Shown one piece after another: positions 8,190-14,694 of a stretch of DNA of 14,694 nt (positions are counted from its first letter, which is position 1; each line of letters opens with the position of its first letter). This DNA comes from Blastocatellia bacterium (GTDB taxonomy: Bacteria; Acidobacteriota; Blastocatellia; UBA7656). The notes beneath the pieces were generated by a model. The model did not search any database. It was not told where the DNA came from and saw only the letters and a list, made by a program, of their open reading frames with translations. The stretch covers positions 1-14,694 of the forward strand of contig JAKEHD010000175.1 of assembly GCA_022615215.1 (NCBI GenBank). Direction: 5' to 3'. A program made the position numbers and the translations under genes.

Positions 8190-11168
8190 TCATTTGAAAT
8201 CGCGGATCAGAACGACATCAAAAGGTTCACCGCCGCGCGAACAGACCAGTGTACGTCCGTCGCGGGACCACTGAAAGCTGAATATTTGGCTGTCTTTAAA
8301 GTCGGTCAATTGCTTTGGCGGGCCGCCCTCCAGCGGATGACTCCATATATTGGAGATGCTGCCGCTATTGTAGATGTAGGTCAGAGCGCGGCCGTCGGGT
8401 GACCATTGAATGATGCTCGATCTGGCGGCAGATGGAACATCGAGCATTCTCAGAGGTGGTCCCCCTTCAAACGGAATGGCTGCCAGTACGGGAGATGCGC
8501 CTGACTTATCTTTCCAGTAAACACAGGCTATAGATTTTCCATCCGGCGAGACAACGGGCGCTTTCGAATCCCTGTCGGTGAGTTGAACAGGAGCGCCTCC
8601 ATCGATAGGCACCTTCCAGATGGTCAATTCATCGGGACCGGTCATTTCGTAAACGACCCATTGGCTATCGGGCGAACAGTGTGGCACCCCCTCACCTCCC
8701 CGGCTGGTTAGTTGCTTCGGATTGCTTCCGTCAATGTCCATCCTCCATATATTAAAGCTGCCTCCTCGGTCGGAAGCGAAAACGATGTAGCGGCCATCGG
8801 GCGAAACCGAGGGGAAAAAGTCTGTGCGAGGGTCGATTGTAAGCTGGGTTTTGTCGGTTCCATCCGGCTGCATGATCCATATATCCTGATTGCCTCCCTT
8901 TCCCGATGCGTATACTATACGGCCGTCAGGTGCCCAGGCGGTGCCCCTCAATCCATCGTCATTGCCGGATTCGAAGGTGACCTGCCGGGCGAGGCCGCCC
9001 TCTTCATTCGGAACGATCCATATATTCGATGTCCGGTTTCCAAGCACACAGACCAGCCCGTTGGAATCAGCAGTCAGGCTCATGCCATAGTAATTATTCA
9101 GGTCGTTGGTGATCCTGTGCGTCGCCCCTCCCGGATAAGACAAACTCCATATCTGGGTCAGTTTCGATTTCTGATCGACCGCATTCATCACGAGGCCGCT
9201 GCCGTCTGAAAGCCAGGACATGGTATAGACCCTGAACCATTTTTGAGAAGAGATAGTCTTCTCAGTTCCATCTTTCAGGCTGACGCTGACCACGTAATCG
9301 CCTTCGGCGCTATAACTCCCGACGGCGCAGGCTATGACTTTTCCGTCGGGAGACCAGGCAGGATAGCGCCAGAACTCGTCCTCCCGGCGAAGTGCGAGCG
9401 CTCGTTCTCCGCCGCCGCTCGTATCGGCGACCATAAGTTTTTTTTCTTCTCGCACGAAGGCGAATCTGTCCCCTTCGGGCGAGAAAGTGATCAGGTCGTC
9501 CACGTTGTCGAGTATCTTTCTGGGGCTTCCTCCGAGAGCGGGTATCTGATAGAGCGCGGGGCGATTTTTTTTGTCCCAGAATGTGTAATAAATGTAGTCG
9601 CCGTCCTGAGAGAAGATCAGACCCACATAAGCATTTCGAGAGGGCGGAATTATCTCTACATTGCTCAATGTGGCAACTTGCATGACCCATAGGCTATGCT
9701 GCCCCTCATTCTCTACCACGTGGGCGACGTATTTGCCGTCGGGCGAAATGGTCGCACGCCAGGCTTTGCCCGTATCGGTGAGACGGGTTATCTTCATCGT
9801 CTGAAAAGGCGAAGGCTGCTCTTTCGTGCCGACGATGGTCGAGAGCCAGAAGCCGAAAGCCGCTATTAAAACGACGATCATCGCAAGCACCGCCATCGCG
9901 GCCTTCGTATGGTTGCTGATCTTATCGAGTATATATTCCGTGCTCAATGTAGTCGACAGGCGCATCCCGCCGGTCGAGACGGCAAGAGAGTTCGATCGTT
10001 GCGATGCGCCTGAAGCGACCGTCGCGATGCCCGGATCGGAAGGGTGGGATTGTTCGAGCCTGGATTGAATCTCCATCTCCTGTTTGAGCGCTCTGAGGTC
10101 TGCGATCATCCCCCTCACGGTTTGATAGCGATCATCTCTGTTCTTGCGCAGAGCTTTGCTGAGTATCCACTGTATTTCGGCGGGCGCTTCGGGCAAATAT
10201 GCGGCCAGGGGAGGAGGGTCTGTCTTGAGTATGGAGGCGATAACGTCTGTGGCCGTTTCGCCTTCGAAGGGCTGATGGCCCGTCATCATTTCATAGAGGA
10301 CTATGCCGAGGCTGAATATGTCTGTCCTCTCATCAAGGCGTGCGCCCCGCGCCTGTTCGGGCGACATATAGCTGACCGTGCCCATTATTACGCCCGGTGC
10401 GGTATTGACCCAGCTTATGTCCTGTAGATTGGCGTCCTGGTCCTGATCGAGGGCCGTGGTTTGCCCCTCGGTGAATGTGGCCAGCCCGAAGTCGAGCATC
10501 TTCACGTAGCCGTCGGGTCGGAGCATTATATTTTCTGGCTTGACATCTCGGTGAACTATTCCGGCCCTGTGCGCCGCCGCGAGCGCCCCGCCCGCTTGAA
10601 TGGCTATGTCGAGAGCTTCGGAAATCTCCATGTTCGCGGCCTTCAAACGTCGCCTGAGAGTCTGGCCGTCTATGAACTCGGTCGCTATGTAGTAGGTGCC
10701 GTCGGCCTCGCCTATCTCGTGTATGGTTATTATGTTGGGATGATTGAGCGAGGATGCGACCTTCGCCTCCTGTTTGAAGCGGTGCAATCGCTCCTCATTC
10801 TCAGTCAGTTGAGAGGGGAGCAGCTTGAGGGCTATCGTGCGGTCGAGCCGCAGATCCTTCGCCTTATAAACCTCGCCCATTCCGCCTTTGCCGATAGGGG
10901 CGAGGATGCGATACTGGCCCACGATACGCCCCTCGGCGGATTCAGGTTGAGAGCCTGCGATCTCTTCGGAGACCATCTCGTAAGCAGGCGAATCGATGAA
11001 GCTGCCCGGCTCTTCGTGCGCGATTATGAGGGACTCGACTTCGGCCAGCAGTTGCGCATCATCGCCGCAGCTTGCGGCGAGGAACGCCCGGCGCTCGCCG
11101 GGCGCGCGCTCCAGCGCAGCGTGAAACAACTCTTCGATTCGTTCCCATCTTTCAGGCGTCAAATCCAT
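8190..11168 (-). CDS. Transmembrane Ser/Thr protein kinase with PD40 beta-propeller
   Basis: The 992-residue protein is a receptor-like kinase. Residues 1-80 are a helical leader (MTPERW-type start, here MDLTPERWERIEELFHAA) seen in sigma-linked kinases of this kind. The kinase domain spans about 86-360 and is canonical: GKGGMGEV near 92, IALK lysine near 115, HRDVKPEN near 206, DFG near 226 and SPEQ in the activation segment. One membrane helix lies at about 422-447 (AVLAMIVVLIAAFGFWLS). The remainder, probably outside the cytoplasm, has at least eight PD40/TolB-like repeats of the SPDGK or SPDGR kind, typical of a six- to eight-bladed propeller. The likely job is sensing a ligand with the propeller and phosphorylating cytoplasmic partners. 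The gene follows the ECF sigma factor after 77 bp and is probably in one operon with it. The start has no good ribosome site, because a repeat array sits ten bases upstream of the ATG. Confidence 0.95.
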   Translation of the reverse strand: MDLTPERWERIEELFHAALERAPGERRAFLAASCGDDAQLLAEVESLIIAHEEPGSFIDSPAYEMVSEEIAGSQPESAEGRIVGQYRILAPIGKGGMGEVYKAKDLRLDRTIALKLLPSQLTENEERLHRFKQEAKVASSLNHPNIITIHEIGEADGTYYIATEFIDGQTLRRRLKAANMEISEALDIAIQAGGALAAAHRAGIVHRDVKPENIMLRPDGYVKMLDFGLATFTEGQTTALDQDQDANLQDISWVNTAPGVIMGTVSYMSPEQARGARLDERTDIFSLGIVLYEMMTGHQPFEGETATDVIASILKTDPPPLAAYLPEAPAEIQWILSKALRKNRDDRYQTVRGMIADLRALKQEMEIQSRLEQSHPSDPGIATVASGASQRSNSLAVSTGGMRLSTTLSTEYILDKISNHTKAAMAVLAMIVVLIAAFGFWLSTIVGTKEQPSPFQTMKITRLTDTGKAWRATISPDGKYVAHVVENEGQHSLWVMQVATLSNVEIIPPSRNAYVGLIFSQDGDYIYYTFWDKKNRPALYQIPALGGSPRKILDNVDDLITFSPEGDRFAFVREEKKLMVADTSGGGERALALRREDEFWRYPAWSPDGKVIACAVGSYSAEGDYVVSVSLKDGTEKTISSQKWFRVYTMSWLSDGSGLVMNAVDQKSKLTQIWSLSYPGGATHRITNDLNNYYGMSLTADSNGLVCVLGNRTSNIWIVPNEEGGLARQVTFESGNDDGLRGTAWAPDGRIVYASGKGGNQDIWIMQPDGTDKTQLTIDPRTDFFPSVSPDGRYIVFASDRGGSFNIWRMDIDGSNPKQLTSRGGEGVPHCSPDSQWVVYEMTGPDELTIWKVPIDGGAPVQLTDRDSKAPVVSPDGKSIACVYWKDKSGASPVLAAIPFEGGPPLRMLDVPSAARSSIIQWSPDGRALTYIYNSGSISNIWSHPLEGGPPKQLTDFKDSQIFSFQWSRDGRTLVCSRGGEPFDVVLIRDFK

Positions 11169-11178
11169 GGAGCATGCA

Positions 11179-11233
11179 TCAGCTATCAGCTATCAGCCGT
11201 CAGCCGTCAGCCATCAGGGCGGAGGGCTGACGG
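11179..11233. repeat. Heptad repeat array with hairpin between sigma factor and kinase
   Basis: Five heptads in a row (TCAGCTA, TCAGCTA, TCAGCCG, TCAGCCG, TCAGCCA) are followed by a TCAG. A reverse arm GGCTGACGG (11225-11233) pairs perfectly with CCGTCAGCC (11204-11212) across a 12-base loop. The array fills most of the 77-bp gap between two genes that are normally adjacent. It occupies the place where the kinase ribosome site should be. It could act as an attenuator or mRNA-stability element, or be a neutral insertion. Confidence 0.85.
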
Positions 11234-11245
11234 TTGATAAGGTAA

Positions 11246-11812
11246 TCACTTGCTCAATTGGCGGCGCAGCCAGGAGCGGGCGAAGTTCCATTGACGCTCG
11301 ACTGTGGCGTGTGAGGTTCCGAGCACCTGTGCAGTCTCTTCTATGGTCAGCCCGCCGAAGAACCGCAGTTCGACTACCCGACTGTGCTCCGGCTTTATGG
11401 CCGCCAGTTCTCTGAGCGCGTCGTCTAAAGCTATCATATCCACATCGGGCTTTTGGGTTATGCGGTCGGCTTCGCTCAAAGATAGTTTGTACTGATGGCC
11501 GCCTCGTTTGGATGCCTTTTGCAGCCGCGCGCGGTCGACCAGGATGTTGCGCATCAACTTCGCGGCCATGCCGAAGAACTGCGCGCGATTTTGCCAGCTC
11601 GAATTCTTTTGGTCTATGAGCCTGATATAGGCTTCATGGACGAGGGCCGTCGGTTGCAGAGTGTGCCCCGGAGGTTCGCGGCGCAGATAGCGGTCGGCGA
11701 GCCTGTGGAGTTCGTCATATACGAGCGGTATCAACTCGTCGAGCGCATCTGCATCCCCATTGCTCCACTGCATGAGCAGTTGGGTTATCCCCTTTGCCGG
11801 TTGCATTCCCAC
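11246..11812 (-). CDS. ECF-type RNA polymerase sigma factor (TIGR02999-like)
   Basis: The 188-residue protein has the two-domain layout of ECF sigma factors. Region 2 covers about residues 10-100 and contains HEAYIRLID and a helix with MRNILVDRAR. Region 4 covers about 125-185 and contains ELRFFGGLTIEETAQVLG and a recognition helix ATVERQWNFARSWL. These sequences fit the TIGR02999 subfamily, common in Acidobacteriota and Planctomycetota, whose members usually sit beside a Ser/Thr kinase and lack a classic anti-sigma gene. The kinase downstream is the obvious partner, and phosphorylation of the sigma factor is a reasonable inference. The GTG at 11812 has GAGG at a suitable distance. An ATG two codons in (11806) has GGTGGGA directly before it and is an equal candidate. 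Confidence 0.93.
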   Translation of the reverse strand: MGMQPAKGITQLLMQWSNGDADALDELIPLVYDELHRLADRYLRREPPGHTLQPTALVHEAYIRLIDQKNSSWQNRAQFFGMAAKLMRNILVDRARLQKASKRGGHQYKLSLSEADRITQKPDVDMIALDDALRELAAIKPEHSRVVELRFFGGLTIEETAQVLGTSHATVERQWNFARSWLRRQLSK

Positions 11813-11916
11813 CCTTTCCCTCGATTTCCTTAGATGAATAACTGTCCCTTGAATATGAGTCGTTTAATTCCTGCAAGCGTAGGAAGTGTATCAAAAATAT
11901 CAGGCTCCATCAAATA

Positions 11917-12162
11917 TCAGCCATCAGCCGTCAGCCATCAGCTATCAGAGGGACGGCTGAGGGTGCGGTTCCGTAAAGTCGGTCGACCAGCAAGTTGTTA
12001 GGTCAAAGTTGAACCGCACAGCGGGCGAAAGCCGATAGTATCCATACCATACTATTAAGAGACCGATTTTTGAGAACCGCACCCGACGGCTGATGACTGA
12101 TGGCTGATAGCTGATAGCTGATAGCTGACGGCTGAGGGCTGATAGCTGACGGCTGACGGCTG
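11917..12162. repeat. Large heptad palindrome in the divergent intergenic region
   Basis: The left arm (11917-11948) reads TCAGCCA, TCAGCCG, TCAGCCA, TCAGCTA, TCAG. The right arm (12087-12162) has about eleven heptads in the opposite sense: CTGATGA, CTGATGG, CTGATAG three times, CTGACGG, CTGAGGG and so on. Without the 124-bp element between them, the arms would make one long hairpin. It occupies much of the 454-bp gap between the sigma factor and the histidine kinase and may hold or disturb their promoters. A 61-codon minus-strand frame across it is a by-product of the heptads. Confidence 0.88.
11961..12084. mobile_element. 124-bp MITE-like element with 11-bp inverted ends
   Basis: The element begins with GGGTGCGGTTC (11961-11971) and ends with its exact reverse complement GAACCGCACCC (12074-12084). 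Directly outside both ends is the same nine bases, GACGGCTGA (11952-11960 and 12085-12093), as expected for a target-site duplication. Inside are GGTCGACC (11981-11988), a further GAACCGCAC (12011-12019), and a hairpin ATAGTAT-CCATACC-ATACTAT (12035-12055). It has no coding capacity, so any movement would need a transposase elsewhere. A 9-bp duplication occurs with several DDE transposase families, but I cannot assign one from the ends. Confidence 0.72.
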
Positions 12163-12243
12163 CTTTCTGCTCGGCGATTTGTTATCATGCGATGATTTCG
12201 GGCCGCGAAGCGGGACTACCCTCTCATTCCTGTAGAGCGCCGA

Positions 12244-12259
12244 TATAATGCTACGGAGG
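12244..12259 (+). promoter_or_regulatory. Candidate -10 box and ribosome site of the histidine kinase
   Basis: A perfect TATAAT lies at 12244-12249. GGAGG at 12255-12259 is seven bases from the ATG at 12267 and decides the start of the histidine kinase. No convincing -35 box is found 16-18 bases before the TATAAT. A transcript from it would begin at or within the ribosome site, so the -10 call is uncertain while the ribosome site is good. Confidence 0.45.
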
Positions 12260-12266
12260 CGCGCAC

Positions 12267-14694
12267 ATGCTTAGACTCCCGGATTCTTCCCTCTTGCGCT
12301 ACGGCGGCGCGATTGTGAGCGTGGCGCTCGTGACGCTGCTCGCCGCGTTGCTCGATTCTCTTCTCGAAACGGCACAACCCTTCACCGTCTATTTATTGGC
12401 GGTAATATTTGTCGTCTGGTACGGCCGCCTTCTGCCCTCGCTTTTGGCGCTGGGCTGCGGAGCGGTCGCCGCGCAGTATTTCTTCGTCCCCCCGCGCGGG
12501 TCTCTCTTCGTAGACTGGCCGGCCGGGTACCGGGAGTTGATCGTTTACATCGTTACAGGCACGGCCATAGTAATGATAGGCGCTCGCGTTCGCCGCGCGG
12601 CGCGGAAGGCTGAGGAGAATTCCGCCTCTCCCTCTGCGGCGGAGAAACGGTCTGGCGAGAGCGAAGAGCGGTACAAAGCTCTGTATGAGGACAACCCGGC
12701 AATGTACTTCACTGTGAACGCAGACGGAGTGGTGCTGTCGGTCAACCGGTTCGGGGCCGAGCAACTCGGCTACACGGTTGAAGAGCTGGTCGGACGTCGG
12801 GTGACGGATGTTTTTTACGAAGAGGACATGGAGGCGGCTCTCGAACAACTCGCAGCCTGCGTGCGCAACCCGTCGCGGATCGCGCATTGGGAATTCCGCA
12901 AGGTTCATAAGGACGGAAGCCTGTTGTGGGTGAAAGAAGCGGCCCGCGCCGTGCGCGAGGCGGATGGAAACACGGTGATCCTCATCGTCTGCGAGGACGT
13001 CACCGAGCGCAAGCGGACCGAAGAGGAAAAGACAAAGCTTTTGAGTGAGGTCGAAAGCACACGCCATCGCGTCAACTCTATAGTGGCGACCGTGCCGGGC
13101 GTCGTATGGGAAGCCTGGGGAGAGCCGGACGAGGCGACTCAGCGAATCAATTTCGTAAGCGATTATGTTGAAACTATGATGGGCTATAGCGTGGAAGAAT
13201 GGCTCGAAACGCCCAACTTCTGGCTCACCATAGTACACCCGGATGATAAAAAGCGCGCGGCCGAAAAGGCCGCCTCGTTTTTTGCGAGCGGTAAAGGGGG
13301 AGTGGATCAGTTTCGATGGGTGGCCAGGGACGGGAGCGTGAAGTGGGTCGAAGCGCAATCGGTCGTCATCTCCGACGAAGCGGGCCTTCCCTTGGGGATG
13401 CGCGGCGTCACTATGGATATAACAGAGCGCAAGCGCGCCGAAGAGAGGCAGCGATTTCTGTCGGAGGCGAGTAATATCCTCGCCTCATCGCTCGACTACG
13501 AGGTCACGCTACAGAATCTTGTCCGTCTTGCGACCCCTGCGCTCGCCGACTGGTGCGCCGTACACATGCTCGAAGAGAACGGCCGGGTCCGGCGGCTCGC
13601 GGTCGCACACTCGGACCCGGCCCTTGCTGCATGGACCGAGCGATTCGAGCGATGCCATCCGGGCGAAGCGGATGGACCGGACTGCGCCCTGACGGTGATG
13701 AAGACCGGGCGGCCGGAGTTCTACCACGATATACCGTCGCTGGTCAGGGGAGCAGAGGAGCAGAGGAGCGGGGGAGCGGGGGGATTCGTGCAGACGGAAG
13801 GCCGCGGTAGTCTTAAGACGATTTCGTCAGCGACTGCGGTGAAGGATGAAGGTAATTGTGAAGGTGTCGATTCATCCTTCATCCATCATCCTTCATCCTT
13901 TACGAAGACTCCTGCTTTCAAGAAGGCGAGCGAACTGGGAATGAAGTCGGCGATGATAGTGCCGCTGCTCGCGCGAGGGCATGGGCTTGGGGCCATCACA
14001 TTCATATCGGGAGAGACCAACTACACTGAGGCCGATCTCGCCCTGGCCGAAGACCTGGCCCGTCGCGCAACCCTCGCCGTAGACAATGCGCGGCTCTATC
14101 GCAAGGCCCAGGAGGCTATAGGCGCGCGCGAAGAGGCATTGCGCCTCCGCGATGAACTGCTGGTCCGCGAACAGGCGGCGCGGGCCGAAGCCGAAGCCGC
14201 AAACCGCGCCAAGGACGAGTTCCTGGCTACGGTCTCGCACGAACTCCGCACCCCGCTCAATGCTATGCTCGGCTGGGCAAGCCTCCTTCGCCGAGGCAAT
14301 GTCGATAAGGAGACCTCCGACCGCGCGCTTGAGACCATAGAGCGAAATGCGAGGGCGCAGGCTCAGATAATCGAAGACATACTCGACGTTTCGCGAATCA
14401 TAACGGGCCGACTTCGCCTCGATGTCAGGCCCGTCGATCTCACTTCGATAGTCGAAGCGGTGATAGAATCCGGGCGGCCCGCGACCGAGGCCAAAGGCAT
14501 CGAACTCAAAGCGGCGCTCGACCAGGCGGCGGGCCTCGTTTCGGGCGACCCTGACCGCTTGCAACAGGTGGTGTGGAATCTCCTGACCAATGCGGTGAAA
14601 TTCACGCCTAAAGGCGGCCAGGTCTTGGTGCAACTCGAACGCGGCAACTCTCAGCAAGAAAGAAATCTTTATCAAGAAAGAAATCTTTATGTCG
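12267..14694 (+). CDS. Membrane sensor histidine kinase, partial (runs off the right edge)
   Basis: The frame is open from the ATG at 12267 to the window end, 809 codons. Residues 1-110 hold about four membrane helices of DUF4118/KdpD type (YLLAVIFVVWYGRLLPS, a YFF-VPPRG turn, then a last helix IVYIVTGTAIVMIG). Two PAS domains follow at about 135-250 and 267-391, each ending in an ITERKR-like or VTERKR motif, then a GAF domain at about 395-610. The HisKA helix carries the phospho-acceptor H658 in SHELRTPLN. The HATPase domain starts near 740, with N-box residues N771 and N775 in NLLTNAVKF. It would autophosphorylate and pass phosphate to a regulator not seen here. Residues about 494-547 in the GAF domain are an in-frame insertion of low-complexity repeat DNA. 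QERNLY is duplicated near the end of the visible part. A receiver domain could lie beyond the edge. Confidence 0.93.
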   Translation, partial: MLRLPDSSLLRYGGAIVSVALVTLLAALLDSLLETAQPFTVYLLAVIFVVWYGRLLPSLLALGCGAVAAQYFFVPPRGSLFVDWPAGYRELIVYIVTGTAIVMIGARVRRAARKAEENSASPSAAEKRSGESEERYKALYEDNPAMYFTVNADGVVLSVNRFGAEQLGYTVEELVGRRVTDVFYEEDMEAALEQLAACVRNPSRIAHWEFRKVHKDGSLLWVKEAARAVREADGNTVILIVCEDVTERKRTEEEKTKLLSEVESTRHRVNSIVATVPGVVWEAWGEPDEATQRINFVSDYVETMMGYSVEEWLETPNFWLTIVHPDDKKRAAEKAASFFASGKGGVDQFRWVARDGSVKWVEAQSVVISDEAGLPLGMRGVTMDITERKRAEERQRFLSEASNILASSLDYEVTLQNLVRLATPALADWCAVHMLEENGRVRRLAVAHSDPALAAWTERFERCHPGEADGPDCALTVMKTGRPEFYHDIPSLVRGAEEQRSGGAGGFVQTEGRGSLKTISSATAVKDEGNCEGVDSSFIHHPSSFTKTPAFKKASELGMKSAMIVPLLARGHGLGAITFISGETNYTEADLALAEDLARRATLAVDNARLYRKAQEAIGAREEALRLRDELLVREQAARAEAEAANRAKDEFLATVSHELRTPLNAMLGWASLLRRGNVDKETSDRALETIERNARAQAQIIEDILDVSRIITGRLRLDVRPVDLTSIVEAVIESGRPATEAKGIELKAALDQAAGLVSGDPDRLQQVVWNLLTNAVKFTPKGGQVLVQLERGNSQQERNLYQERNLYV
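13747..13901. repeat. Repeat insertion within the histidine kinase GAF domain
   Basis: Three elements lie in one stretch. An 8-bp-period array runs from 13747 to 13783 (AGGAGCAG, AGGAGCAG, AGGAGCGG, GGGAGCGG). A perfect palindrome GTCTTAAGAC lies at 13810-13819. A TCATCCT-type heptad array covers 13872-13901, and its CCTTCATCCTT (13890-13900) pairs perfectly with AAGGATGAAGG (13842-13852). The reading frame continues through without a stop, from PDIP-like YHDIPSLV to the conserved ASELGMKSAMIVPL, adding about 50 residues absent from ordinary GAF domains. Confidence 0.8.
14655..14690 (+). repeat. Perfect 18-bp tandem duplication in the HATPase coding region
   Basis: The unit CAAGAAAGAAATCTTTAT occurs twice back to back and encodes QERNLY twice. 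It follows VLVQLERGNSQ in the ATPase domain, where related kinases go directly to the next beta strand. The unit is AT-rich compared with the surrounding gene. The right edge of the window cuts off what follows, so further copies cannot be excluded. Confidence 0.9.

Noticed and set aside
11917..12162. Possible CRISPR array
   Set aside because: The repeats are 7 bp and contiguous, without spacers, and the two arms run in opposite directions.
12003..12188. Minus-strand 61-codon frame with SAISYQLSAISHQPS repeats
   Set aside because: It is the translation of the heptad array and part of the MITE-like element, with no ribosome site.
12393..13358. Minus-strand frame of 321 codons
   Set aside because: It is antisense to the PAS-rich part of the histidine kinase, whose motifs are unmistakable. 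It reads as Arg/Pro/His-rich sequence typical of a shadow frame.
14363..14647. Minus-strand frames opposite the HisKA/HATPase region, including 13893-14675
   Set aside because: The plus strand carries the SHELRTPLN and NLLTNAVKF motifs in one continuous frame, so these are shadows.

Overview
The window looks like chromosomal DNA of an Acidobacteriota bacterium, most likely from the Blastocatellia side of the phylum. This is inferred from gene content, not from a marker gene. The indicators are a TIGR02999-type ECF sigma factor followed by a Ser/Thr kinase with a PD40/TolB-like C-terminus, a kinase-ATPase-TPR giant protein, a multi-PAS histidine kinase, moderate-to-high GC, and several palindromic arrays of short tandem units.

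Left part (1-1680): a 15-bp tandem repeat at the edge, a possible small exported protein on the minus strand, then a promoter and a tRNA-Glu(CTC) gene. An HNH endonuclease gene follows and ends inside a degenerate second copy of the 3' half of that tRNA, which suggests a small endonuclease element parked at a tRNA gene.

Centre (1682-8059, all minus strand): a B12-binding-type radical SAM enzyme lies upstream of a 1230-residue kinase-AAA-TPR signalling protein. The kinase lacks the usual VAIK lysine and has a lysine in the glycine-rich loop instead, the layout known from eukaryotic WNK kinases. Upstream of the radical SAM gene is a ~600-bp gap and then a small cysteine-rich protein of unknown function.

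Right part (8190-14694): a minus-strand pair of ECF sigma factor and transmembrane PD40 Ser/Thr kinase, whose kinase domain is canonical. A 454-bp divergent intergenic region separates it from a plus-strand hybrid-sensor-like histidine kinase (DUF4118-type membrane segment, PAS, PAS, GAF, HisKA, HATPase) that runs off the right edge.

A family of palindromic arrays of 7-bp (once 8-bp) units recurs at four places: upstream of the small cysteine-rich gene, between sigma factor and kinase, in the divergent intergenic region, and in frame inside the histidine kinase GAF domain. The intergenic array is itself split by a 124-bp MITE-like element with 11-bp perfect inverted ends and a perfect 9-bp flanking duplication.
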